7,544 nucleotides of DNA. It comes from an uncultured Opitutia bacterium (lineage in GTDB: Bacteria > Verrucomicrobiota > Verrucomicrobiia > Opitutales > UBA953). The position numbers and the translations under genes are program-made. Below the pieces are notes generated by a model. It saw only the letters and a program-made list of their open reading frames with translations. It made no database searches and was not told the origin of the DNA. This document shows, one piece after another, positions 1 to 7,544 of this stretch (position 1 is its first letter; each line of letters opens with the position of its first letter). The stretch is taken from NCBI GenBank assembly GCA_903879465.1, contig CAIRLQ010000283.1:1-7544 (forward strand), read 5' to 3'.

Positions 1-77
1 AGGCCGCCGTCACCGAACTCAAGGGTCGCTGCGAAGTAGTGAAGTGGCTGGGCAGCTATCCGCAGTCTGCCGGATGA
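1..77 (+). CDS. pheA: 3' end of prephenate dehydratase / P-protein (partial)
   Basis: Reading from base 3, 24 codons run to a TGA at 75-77. The visible protein ends with ELKGRCEVVKWLGSYPQSAG. The pattern EL-x(8)-KWLGSYP is the typical C-terminal end of the ACT regulatory domain of prephenate dehydratase or chorismate mutase-prephenate dehydratase, where a vLGSYP stretch is highly conserved. The enzyme converts prephenate to phenylpyruvate in phenylalanine synthesis, and the ACT domain binds phenylalanine for feedback inhibition. The stop overlaps the ATG of the next gene (ATGA), which suggests one transcript and translational coupling. Only the tail is present, so the catalytic domain and any fused chorismate mutase domain cannot be seen. 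Confidence 0.72.
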   Translation, partial: AAVTELKGRCEVVKWLGSYPQSAG

Positions 78-1009
78 ATCGTCGTGCCTTGGGCGGCGTG
101 ATGCTGGCCGTCTTGGCTGCCGCTGTTTTTTGGGGTGGATTCGCCTGGTGGCGTGCGTGGTCCGCTCCGCTGGTCACGGTCGCGTTGCGTCCGGCTTTCT
201 CGGTCGAAGGTATTTCATCCGGCACGCCGGTGCGCGTGAAGGGCGTGACGGTCGGACAGGTCGCTTCCATCGGCTTGGTGCTCGATACCGAAGGCCGCCT
301 ACGCCCAGTCGTCAACCTGAGCCTTGATCCTTCGATGCTCGAGGACCGCGGCTTCGCCGACCGTCTCCGCGGTGATCAGCTGCACGACGAGGTCGCCCTC
401 GGACTGCGAGCCCGACTGATGGCCGTGAATCGCGCCTCCGGCATGCTGCAGGTCGAGTTAATCTGGGAGGCTCCGTCCACGCCGCCACCCGGTCTGACAT
501 TGAATGAGATTCCCATGACCGGGGGCACAATGCAGCGTACGATCGAACAGGTCGCGCAGCAGCTGGAAACGATTTCCAATCGCGACCTCGTCGCGCTGGC
601 GGCCAGCCTCGAAGGTGACCTCGATGCTTTCTATCCCGCGACGGACCCGGCCCGCGCCGTCCGCTTCTCTTCGATGCTGATGGAGCGGACGGGTTCGGTG
701 GTGGCGGCGACGGGTGAAAGCACCCTTGGCGCCCAGAGCGCCCGACTTTCCTCCGCCTGCACGCGTCTTCGTGAGGCCGTCGCCGTCGCCGACCGTAAAC
801 TCGACGACGAGACTTTGGTGCTGCTGCAGGTCAGGCTTGCCGATGCGGGGACGGCCTTGGCCTCATTTTCCGCCGCCTTGGAGGGCTCTCGAGCCAGCAT
901 GAATTCCGCCTCCGGCGAGGTTTCCGACTTGTTTCGGGCGGTTTCCGAAAAGGCCCGGCAATGGACGAAAAAAGCGGCAAGCCTGACCACTGAGCCGCAG
1001 TCCCGCTGA
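74..1009 (+). CDS. MCE/MlaD-family membrane-anchored protein, PqiB-like (lipid transport)
   Basis: This is a 311-residue protein. It opens with a short basic segment (MNRR) and one hydrophobic helix at about residues 6-25, followed by W/R residues, so it is probably anchored in the inner membrane with the rest in the periplasm. Residues 42-68 match the MCE core: FSVEGISSGTPVRVKGVTVG, then QVASIGL. The insert RPVVNLSLDPS (77-87) and the segment GLRARL...SGMLQVELIW (110-131) resemble one MCE repeat of PqiB/YebT-type proteins. MCE proteins form hexameric rings or tubes that carry phospholipids between inner and outer membrane. After a Pro-rich hinge (residues 132-140), the rest is Ala/Leu/Glu-rich and predicted helical, with no cysteines of note except one near the middle. 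I chose ATG 74 because it overlaps the pheA stop by 4 bp and puts the helix at the N-terminus; an in-frame GTG at 44 would add ten residues. No MlaE-like permease or MlaF-like ATPase gene lies next to it. The MCE assignment is firm; substrate and partners are unknown. Confidence 0.82.
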   Translation: MNRRALGGVMLAVLAAAVFWGGFAWWRAWSAPLVTVALRPAFSVEGISSGTPVRVKGVTVGQVASIGLVLDTEGRLRPVVNLSLDPSMLEDRGFADRLRGDQLHDEVALGLRARLMAVNRASGMLQVELIWEAPSTPPPGLTLNEIPMTGGTMQRTIEQVAQQLETISNRDLVALAASLEGDLDAFYPATDPARAVRFSSMLMERTGSVVAATGESTLGAQSARLSSACTRLREAVAVADRKLDDETLVLLQVRLADAGTALASFSAALEGSRASMNSASGEVSDLFRAVSEKARQWTKKAASLTTEPQSR

Positions 1010-1066
1010 GGGAAGAGGCTTGCGGCGGGCCCCCAGAGAGGGGATAGGTGAGGGACTTTACCCGTC

Positions 1067-2558
<1,492 letters not shown>

Positions 2559-2569
<11 letters not shown>

Positions 2570-4250
2570 CCTTCGCCGGGGTCATCGCGAGTTCTTCCGC
2601 TAGCTTGGCCAGGCGTCGCTTCCCGCAGAGGGAGGCGGCGATGGTTAGGTTGCGTAGGCCTTGCGGGAGGTGCGCGAGGTATTCGGGGCGGCCCTTCTTA
2701 TTGCCCAGGAATCCGTAGGCTCCGCAGGCTTGCAATAAGCGCTGCGTGGCGGCGACGTGGAAGTAGTACGAGAATTCATCGCTGGACCCCTTCCATTCTG
2801 AAACTTCGCGGGCGTGGTCCTCAATCTCGATGCGCCACAGGTCCATATCGGTGCGGGTGAGATACGGGTCAAAGGCGAGCGAGGCGAAGTCGTAGAACAT
2901 GCTGCCGTGACGCATGCCTTGGAAATCGATCAGCCAGGCCTGTCCGTCACGGACCATGATGTTCTGTGACTGGAAGTCGCGGTGGATGGTGACGGGCGAC
3001 TGAGTGCCAAGATCCTTACCGAGCGCTACCATCTCGTCGAGCACGCCGCGGTCTAGCTTGCGGCCGGCTAGGACGTTATCCTGGAAATATTGGCGCTCCC
3101 ATTGGTAAAGGTTTGGTCCGAAGGACTCCATGAGGGTGATGCCGGAGGCGGCGATGGCTTCAGCGCCGTGGCGATGGATGGCGGCCGCTTGTTCCAAGGC
3201 TGAGGCGAAAGGTGCCCACGGGAATTCGGTGGCCTGCGCACAGGCCCAGAGATCGGTGGAGCCGAGGTCTTCAAGAATGAGCACGCCGGCGTCTTTGTCT
3301 TCCGCAATGACTGCGGGGATGTTGGCGCCAATCTTCTCGCGGAGCACGGCGGCGAGGCTGCCGTAGATGAGGTTCTCCGGGCGCGAATCGTCATAGACGC
3401 ACAGGACGGAGGATTCGCCCGCGGCATTGCGTACGCGCTGGAACTTGCGACCCGAGCCGCCCTTGAGCACTTCGCCGCTGGTCAAGAGTTCGTATCCGTG
3501 CGCTTTTGCGGCATCCGCTGGCGAGATTGCACCGCGGATGGGCTTCTCCTGCTGGGCTTTGATGGCCTGGTATTCTTCGACGGTACCGAGGTCGTGCCAG
3601 GAAGCTGAGGCGTCGAGGTAGCCTTGGACGCTGCCGGGCTGGGCCTGGATCTGACGTAGAAAATGTTCGACGAGCGATTCAATCGCCGCAGGAACGCCTT
3701 GCACGAAAGCCTTGGTGACGATGCAGATGCCGGTGTATTGGTAGCACGGGTCGCTCTTGCCGAGGCGGTCGCGCATGTCGGTCACGTGGCCATCGTCGGT
3801 GATGCGCACATTGCGCACAGGGCCTTGTTCGCGCACGATGAGTGTGGCAGCTCCGCCGTTGTCGCGATGGTGTGCGACGGCGGCGACAATATCGCAGCCG
3901 GAGAGGATGTCTCCGTTCCAGATCACAAGGTCGGCGTCTTGGTCTCCAAGCAGGCCGGCGATATTCGCTAGGCCGCCGCCCGTTTCGAGGATGACGGGCT
4001 CATGTACGAGTTTCACTTCGGCTTCGCCGAACCTTCCTTCAGGAAAGGTCTGCGCCCAGACCTCAGGGCAGTGGTGCGTGTTGATGATGAAGCGCCGCGT
4101 GCCGGCGGTGCGGAGTTTTTCCATGGCCTGCAGGACCATCGGTCGACCGGCGATCGGTAGCAGGGGCTTGGGGCAATGCTCGGTGAGCGGGCGCAGGCGG
4201 GTGCCTAGACCGGCTCCGAGAATGAAGGCTGTGCGGGGGAAATTAGACAT
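2559..4250 (-). CDS. fused MurU-like nucleotidyltransferase / AmgK-like sugar kinase (cell-wall sugar salvage)
   Basis: This 563-residue protein has two enzyme domains. Residues 7-230 form a sugar-1-phosphate nucleotidyltransferase: GAGLGTRLRPLT (12-23) and PKPLLPIAG (27-35) bind the NTP, ETGGGL is at 89-94, the metal-binding NGD at 112-114, and WHDLGTVEEY at 218-227. A linker follows (about 230-260). Residues 261-563 form an aminoglycoside-phosphotransferase-fold kinase: GGSGRKFQRV (264-273) at the nucleotide loop, LILEDLGSTDLW (324-335) at the hinge, catalytic HRDFQSQN (423-430, D425 the likely base) and metal-binding IDFQG (441-445). The best match I recognise is MurU plus AmgK of the Pseudomonas MurNAc salvage route. 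There the kinase makes MurNAc-1-phosphate and the uridylyltransferase makes UDP-MurNAc. A sugar-kinase/nucleotidyltransferase pair for another sugar (GlcNAc, heptose) is possible. The start is ATG 4250, since upstream residues overlap fur and do not resemble the family. There is no clear ribosome binding site; the 8-bp overlap with fur (ATGTCTAA) suggests coupling. The domains are certain, the substrate is inferred. Confidence 0.88.
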
Positions 4251-4720
4251 GAGATTTTTTGAGGCAGGTCGGGCAGGTGCCGTAGACCTCCATGATGTGG
4301 GTGAGATCGCTGAAGCCGCGCTGGCGGGCGGCGGCTTCGATGCGGCTGGAGTCGCAGCCGGGAAGTCGCTCGATACGACCACATTGGCGGCAGATGACGT
4401 GGTGGTGATGATGGCCAGGCGAGACGAGTGCGTAGAGATTGCGGCCTCGCTCGAGCGGGTGGCGTTGCACGATGGCGGCTTCTTCCATGGCCCCGAGGCT
4501 TCGGTAGACCGTTACTAGGTCCAGTTTTAGTGTCGCCGGCCGCCGTGTGGATCTGCTCGGCGCTCAACGGGTGCTTGGCGGCGGCCAGCGCCTTGAGCAT
4601 GGCCATTCTGGGTGAGGTCACGCGGAGGGACTTCTCCTTCATGCGGGCGACGGCCGCCTCGATGCGATCGTCGGAGCCTTCGCCGCAGCAACCCTCCTCT
4701 TGGCGGTGGCCTTGGGACAT
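4243..4720 (-). pseudogene. Fur-family metal-dependent repressor, frameshifted
   Basis: Two frames together give a full-length 158-residue Fur-family protein. Frame one (from ATG 4720) encodes residues 1-65, including the winged-helix start LRVTSPRMAMLKAL (32-45) and HPLSAEQIH (50-58). Frame two continues with LDLVTVYRSLGAMEEAAIV, the recognition helix, then HHHHHVICRQCG (103-114) and CPTC (149-152). The two Cys pairs are the structural zinc site and the His run belongs to the regulatory metal site of Fur/Zur/PerR proteins. The frames meet at AAAA (plus-strand TTTT 4525-4528); three A would restore the frame (ACT AAA CTG GAC). As written, the recognition helix and metal sites are not translated in frame: frame one runs on in unrelated sequence to 4205. 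A -1 slip would hit TAG after five codons, so only removal of one base repairs the gene. The N-terminus carries an unusual EEGCCGEG segment (residues 8-15). Fur, Zur and PerR cannot be told apart by eye. The gene leads the operon with the MurU-AmgK enzyme. It may be a true pseudogene or a sequencing error. Confidence 0.85.
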
Positions 4721-4740
4721 GGTCCGTAGGTTTGATGGGC

Positions 4741-4768
4741 TTTATGACGTGGCAACAACGAATGGCCA
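4741..4768 (-). promoter_or_regulatory. weak candidate promoter for the fur / MurU-AmgK operon
   Basis: On the minus strand, CATAAA (plus 4741-4746) could act as a -10 element and TGGCCA (plus 4763-4768) as a -35 element. The spacer is 16 bp, and each hexamer matches the sigma-70 consensus at four of six positions. Transcription would start a dozen or so bases before the ATG at 4720. The candidate inverted repeat 4749-4769 covers the spacer and the -35 element, as expected for a repressor site. The match is modest and sigma factor preferences of this organism are unknown. Confidence 0.2.
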
Positions 4769-4769
4769 C
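4749..4769. promoter_or_regulatory. candidate operator: inverted repeat in the fur/metX divergent region
   Basis: GTGGC (4749-4753) and GCCAC (4765-4769) form a perfect 5-bp inverted repeat around an 11-bp spacer, 21 bp in all. It lies in the 88-bp region between the divergent starts of the Fur-family gene (4720) and metX (4809). Fur-family operators are commonly imperfect palindromes of about 15-21 bp located in promoters, and autoregulation is common. The arms are short and differ from the AT-rich Escherichia coli Fur box, so this is a weak candidate. Confidence 0.25.
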
Positions 4770-4808
4770 TTGCCTCCCGCCCGGGTCTGGTTTGGCTTGG
4801 GTTCGTCC

Positions 4809-5933
4809 ATGTCCGACCGCCCGGCCAAGTCCTCCGCCCCCCGTGAACTCTGCCCGGTTGAGTTTCGGGATTTCGTTTCCGCCCAGCCTTTCCCCCTTGA
4901 GCTTGGCGGCGAGTTGCCTGGTGTGACGCTTCGGTTCGAGACCTACGGCACCTTGTTGCCTGATAAGTCCAACGCCATCCTGGTCCCCCATGCGCTCAGT
5001 GGCGATCATCACGTCGCCGGAAAATATGCTTCCGACGACGTCAAGTCAGGTTGGTGGGATTGCTTCGTGGGTCCGGGTAAGGCCATCGACACTAATCGTT
5101 TCTTCGTTATCGGCATCAATTGCATCGGCGGCTGCCAGGGTTCGACGGGGCCGCTCACCACCGATACACGGACGGGCAAGCCTTACAGCGGGTTTTTCCC
5201 CGAGATCACCCTCGGCGATATCGTGCGCGCCCAGCGCCTGGTTATCCGTCATCTCGGCATCAGCAAATTACACGCCGTGGTCGGTGGCTCGATGGGCGGC
5301 ATGCAGGCCCTGATCTGGTGTGCGGATTATCCTGCCGAGGTCGGCCGTATCGCCGTCATGGCTGCCGGGCTGAGTCAGTCGCCGATGGCGATTGCTTTGA
5401 ACGCCGTTTCCCGCGCCTGCGTAGAACGCGACCCGAATTTTCGTGGCGGGCATTATCTACCCGGAGAAGGACCCGAATCCGGCTTGGCGGTGGGCCGCAT
5501 GATTGCGCATATTAGCTACCTTTCCTCTTCCTCCTTTGAGCAGAAGTTCGGCCGCGCCAAGGTGCCGGGGGCGAGCCCTCGCGACTCGGTTTATTGGCAG
5601 GTCGAAAGCTATCTTGAGCATCAGGGAAAATCTTTCGTGAAGCGATTCGATGCCAACAGCTGGCTGCGCATCACCCGTGCGGTCGACCGTTTTGACATGA
5701 CCGCCCGTGCCTCCTCGGGGTCTCTCTTCACGCAGGATGGACCGGATGTGCTCGCCATCGGTTTTTCGAGCGACTGGCTCTATCCGACCAGCGAACTACG
5801 CATGCTGCTGGCCGCCGCCACCGCCGTCGGCGTGAACGCAGCATACCATGAGGTAATCACGGACGCCGGGCATGACGGCTTCCTGCTTCCAGATACGGGC
5901 CTAGCCGTCCGTCTGCACGCCTTCCTTGGTTGA
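4809..5933 (+). CDS. metX: homoserine O-acetyltransferase (MetX family)
   Basis: This 374-residue alpha/beta-hydrolase-fold acyltransferase activates the hydroxyl of L-homoserine, usually from acetyl-CoA, as the first committed step of methionine synthesis in the cytoplasm. Diagnostic stretches are HALSGDHHVAG (61-71), GWWD-CFVGPGKAIDT (81-95) and NCIGGCQGSTGP (104-115). The nucleophile elbow is VVGGSMGGMQAL (157-168; Ser161), followed by Asp322 in FSSDWLYP (319-326) and His355 in DAGHDGFLL (352-360), giving the Ser-Asp-His triad. Some MetX-family proteins use succinyl-CoA, and sequence inspection alone does not settle which. The ATG at 4809 gives the usual family length; the open frame extends upstream, but that part overlaps the divergent fur gene and looks non-family. 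No strong ribosome binding site is visible. No homocysteine-forming sulfhydrylase gene is next to it, though it often is in other genomes. The stop TGA at 5931-5933 abuts the stop of the convergent cls gene. Confidence 0.95.
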   Translation: MSDRPAKSSAPRELCPVEFRDFVSAQPFPLELGGELPGVTLRFETYGTLLPDKSNAILVPHALSGDHHVAGKYASDDVKSGWWDCFVGPGKAIDTNRFFVIGINCIGGCQGSTGPLTTDTRTGKPYSGFFPEITLGDIVRAQRLVIRHLGISKLHAVVGGSMGGMQALIWCADYPAEVGRIAVMAAGLSQSPMAIALNAVSRACVERDPNFRGGHYLPGEGPESGLAVGRMIAHISYLSSSSFEQKFGRAKVPGASPRDSVYWQVESYLEHQGKSFVKRFDANSWLRITRAVDRFDMTARASSGSLFTQDGPDVLAIGFSSDWLYPTSELRMLLAAATAVGVNAAYHEVITDAGHDGFLLPDTGLAVRLHAFLG

Positions 5934-7379
5934 TCAGAGCAGCGGGGCGATCACTTTTGCGACGGCCTCGATGGCCCGTGCCGTCATGGTGCGGCTGCGC
6001 AGGTAGAGGTCCTCGGTGTACCGCGTCGACTCGCCTTCGAGTGTGTTGATAAAGCCTTCGACTTCGGCGATGGCGCTGGCTTCCCGCACGACGGCCCCGA
6101 TCTCGTAATTTAGGAAGAGCGAACGCATATCCAGATTGGCGGACCCGACGACCAACTGCTCTCTGTCGACGACCACGAGTTTGGCGTGAAGGACGTCGGG
6201 CTTATAAAAATAAATCTCCGCCCCGGCCTCGCGTAGCATGCGCAGGTACCAACGCCGGGCGAGGTCTAGCAGACGGTGGTCCGATTTCCGGGGAATCAGA
6301 ATCTTGACCTTACGTCCGGCATGGGCGGCGATGACGAGCAGTGAGAATAGCTTCCGGTCGGGTACGAAGTAAGGGGTGACGATCGTGATCGAGGCGCGGC
6401 AGCCCGTGAACAGGCGTACGTAGCAATCCCAGAGCGGGTCGTTCTCGCAGTCGGGCCCGGAGGCTACGACTTCCACGCGGGCCGTGCCGACGGCCGTCGA
6501 ACGTTCGCGCAGCAAGGCTGCGAACTTGATCGGGGGTTCGTCGGTGGCCTGGCACCAGTCCGCGATGAGGACGCGCTCGATGGCCGCCGCCGACGGGCCT
6601 TCAATCAGGAAAGAGCAGTCACGAAAACGGCGATTGGAGGGCCGGTCCCCCATGTATTTCAGACCAAGATTCTGTCCGCCGATGATCGCGACCGTGCCAT
6701 CGAAGACCGCAATTTTACGATGGTTGCGCCAGTTGGCCGAGCCTTTGCCTTGCAGCGGTAGGGCCGGATTGAAACGAGCGATCCGGCCGCCGGCTCGTCT
6801 CAGCGGACGGCACAGGGCCAGCGGGATGCCCCAGCTGCCGATGGCGTCGACCAGCAATCTGACTTCGACGCCTTCCTTCGCCTTTGCGGTGAGGAGCGCG
6901 ACGATTTCCCGTCCCACTCCGTCGTTGGCCAAAATGTATGTCGATAGGCTAATGCGACGCTTGGCTCCACGAATCTGGGTGCGCAGGGCCTGGAGGGTGT
7001 CCCTGCCGTGTCGGTCGCCCAGTAGGTGGAAGCGATTGCCTCCGAAGTCAGGTTCATCGCTGAGCCGCCAGGCGACGCGGTTCACCTCCTTTTTGGCATC
7101 GGCAAGTGAGGAATGCTTCCGGCCACCGAAGAGGTAGAAGAGTAGGGCGATTGATTTAGGTAGGCAGAATGCGAGCGGCCCCCAGAGTAACACGTAGGCG
7201 AATGAGGCGCGGCCGCGGATGACTCGGAGGAGAACGTAAGCCCAGCAAAGGATGTGCACGGTCATCATCACCGTGACGTCCACAAAGCCGAGTTTTTCGG
7301 CGATCAACAAGGCGACGGCTCCCGCGAGCGCGAAGCCCGCGCCGCGCGTTAACCGGCCGTATCCCTGGAAGGGTACCAT
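5934..7379 (-). CDS. cls: cardiolipin synthase, ClsA-like phospholipase D family
   Basis: This 481-residue integral membrane protein has two phospholipase D (HKD) motifs. Hydrophobic segments at about residues 13-30, 33-52 and 60-84 would anchor it in the inner membrane. HKD motif 1 is NHRKIAVFDG (219-228; His220, Lys222, Asp227) followed by IIGGQN (232-237). HKD motif 2 is HAKLVVVD (398-405; His398, Lys400, Asp405) followed by GSANLDMRS (412-420). TPYFVPD at 335-341 is also typical of bacterial cardiolipin synthases. Family members join two phosphatidylglycerol molecules, or phosphatidylglycerol with another phospholipid, into cardiolipin; substrate pairing cannot be read from the sequence. 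The length matches the ClsA class (about 480-490). The start ATG 7379 is only 12 bases after an in-frame TAA, so no longer version exists; the ribosome binding site is not obvious. The gene is transcribed after a terminator (7415-7442) and so probably has its own promoter. It converges on metX with adjacent stops. Confidence 0.9.
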   Translation of the reverse strand: MVPFQGYGRLTRGAGFALAGAVALLIAEKLGFVDVTVMMTVHILCWAYVLLRVIRGRASFAYVLLWGPLAFCLPKSIALLFYLFGGRKHSSLADAKKEVNRVAWRLSDEPDFGGNRFHLLGDRHGRDTLQALRTQIRGAKRRISLSTYILANDGVGREIVALLTAKAKEGVEVRLLVDAIGSWGIPLALCRPLRRAGGRIARFNPALPLQGKGSANWRNHRKIAVFDGTVAIIGGQNLGLKYMGDRPSNRRFRDCSFLIEGPSAAAIERVLIADWCQATDEPPIKFAALLRERSTAVGTARVEVVASGPDCENDPLWDCYVRLFTGCRASITIVTPYFVPDRKLFSLLVIAAHAGRKVKILIPRKSDHRLLDLARRWYLRMLREAGAEIYFYKPDVLHAKLVVVDREQLVVGSANLDMRSLFLNYEIGAVVREASAIAEVEGFINTLEGESTRYTEDLYLRSRTMTARAIEAVAKVIAPLL

Positions 7380-7414
7380 CCAGATATCTTAGCTGGCTCG
7401 CCGCCGATGGGCAC

Positions 7415-7442
7415 AAAAAAAGACCCCGGTTGCCCGGGGTCT
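7415..7442 (-). terminator. Rho-independent terminator of the gene at the right edge
   Basis: AGACCCCGG (7421-7429) and CCGGGGTCT (7434-7442) form a perfect 9-bp GC-rich stem with a TTGC loop on the plus strand (GCAA on the minus strand). Read on the minus strand, the hairpin is followed at once by seven T (plus-strand A run 7415-7421, the last of which also pairs in the stem). This is a classic intrinsic terminator for minus-strand transcription. It sits 24 bp after the stop of the partial gene at 7466 and before the cls start, so it ends that gene and separates it from cls. Confidence 0.9.
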
Positions 7443-7465
7443 GTTTGGTTCCTGTGAAGGACGGC

Positions 7466-7544
7466 TTAGTTGCCGGCCTTGTCGAGGAGGTCGCCGAGGC
7501 TGTTGAAGTCTCCGCTGCCCGACGAGGACGACGAGGAGCCGCCG
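7466..7544 (-). CDS. C-terminal end of an unrecognised protein with Gly/Ser-rich tail (partial)
   Basis: Reading the minus strand back from TAA (7466-7468), 26 codons are open to the window edge. They encode a low-complexity stretch GGSSSSSSGSGD followed by FNSLGDLLDKAGN at the end. The assignment as coding rests on the well-placed terminator directly downstream and on the plausible structure: a flexible linker followed by a short amphipathic C-terminal helix. I do not recognise the family. Tails of this kind occur in membrane or secretory small proteins and in nucleic-acid-binding proteins, but no function should be inferred from this fragment. Confidence 0.6.
   Translation of the reverse strand, partial: GGSSSSSSGSGDFNSLGDLLDKAGN

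Noticed and set aside
1010..1066. Terminator or promoter between the MCE gene and glyS.
   Set aside because: Only a 4-bp CCCC/GGGG stem without a T run and a poor TTGCGG/GATAGG pair can be found; neither is convincing.
4251..4382. Longer N-terminus for the MurU-AmgK gene (ATG at 4382).
   Set aside because: The extra 44 residues lie inside the fur coding region in another frame, are Ala/Pro/Ser-rich, and precede the conserved nucleotide-binding start MSNFPRTAFILGAGLG; ATG 4250 fits the family.
3757..4518. 253-codon plus-strand open frame over the MurU-AmgK start and fur.
   Set aside because: It is composed of shadows of two recognisable minus-strand genes, with typical Arg/Ser/Pro-rich composition.
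4510..4540. Programmed ribosomal frameshifting in fur.
   Set aside because: Restoring the frame needs a +1 shift, but the site ACU AAA ACU G has no stop codon or known +1 slippery motif; a -1 slip meets UAG almost at once. A one-base insertion is simpler.
4428..4808. Upstream extension of metX to 4428.
   Set aside because: It is antisense to the fur gene, does not resemble the MetX N-terminus, and would make the protein far longer than the usual 370-380 residues.
6484..7137. 217-codon open frame antisense to the cardiolipin synthase gene.
   Set aside because: The opposite strand has both HKD motifs in one continuous frame; the antisense frame is Arg/Ser/Pro-rich and looks like a shadow.
7380..7420. 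Promoter for cls (TTGTGC and TAAGAT on the minus strand).
   Set aside because: The -35 match is weak, the spacing is about 19 bp, and the start would fall almost on the ATG. A promoter is likely somewhere here, but this one cannot be supported.

Overview
The window carries ordinary chromosomal genes of a GC-rich (roughly 60% by eye) Gram-negative bacterium. The evidence is an MCE lipid-transport protein, a peptidoglycan-recycling enzyme of the MurU/AmgK type, a ClsA-like cardiolipin synthase with an N-terminal membrane region, and a single-chain dimeric glycyl-tRNA synthetase instead of the GlyQ+GlyS tetramer. This combination would suit the PVC group, for example Verrucomicrobiota (Opitutales-like). 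That placement is an inference from gene content, not from a marker comparison. I see no mobile element, CRISPR array, rRNA or tRNA.

Left block (1-2569, + strand): the last 24 codons of a prephenate dehydratase-type gene (pheA) overlap by 4 bp (ATGA) with a short MCE/PqiB-like membrane-anchored protein. After a 57-bp gap comes glycyl-tRNA synthetase. Its 3' end overlaps by 11 bp with a convergent gene from the next block.

Middle block (2559-4720, - strand): a Fur-family metalloregulator gene leads into a 563-residue two-domain enzyme. The N-terminal half is a MurU-like sugar-1-phosphate nucleotidyltransferase and the C-terminal half is an AmgK-like anomeric sugar kinase. The two genes overlap by 8 bp and should form one operon. 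The fur gene is broken by a single extra base in a run of four A (on its own strand), just before its DNA-recognition helix. It is either a fresh pseudogene or a sequence error. The fused enzyme would perform two consecutive steps of N-acetylmuramic acid salvage in one polypeptide, giving UDP-MurNAc and bypassing the fosfomycin-sensitive MurA step. This is the most interesting item in the window.

Right block (4721-7544): an 88-bp divergent intergenic region holds a GTGGC-N11-GCCAC inverted repeat. It separates fur from metX (homoserine O-acyltransferase, methionine pathway, + strand). metX meets a convergent cardiolipin synthase gene stop-to-stop inside the palindrome TGATCA. Beyond the cls start, an intrinsic terminator on the - strand closes a further - strand gene, of which only 26 codons (a Gly/Ser-rich tail) lie in the window.

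No wholly new system is evident. The parts worth following up are the MurU-AmgK fusion and its co-transcription with a Fur-family regulator, the fur frameshift, and the MCE gene placed away from any visible transporter partner.
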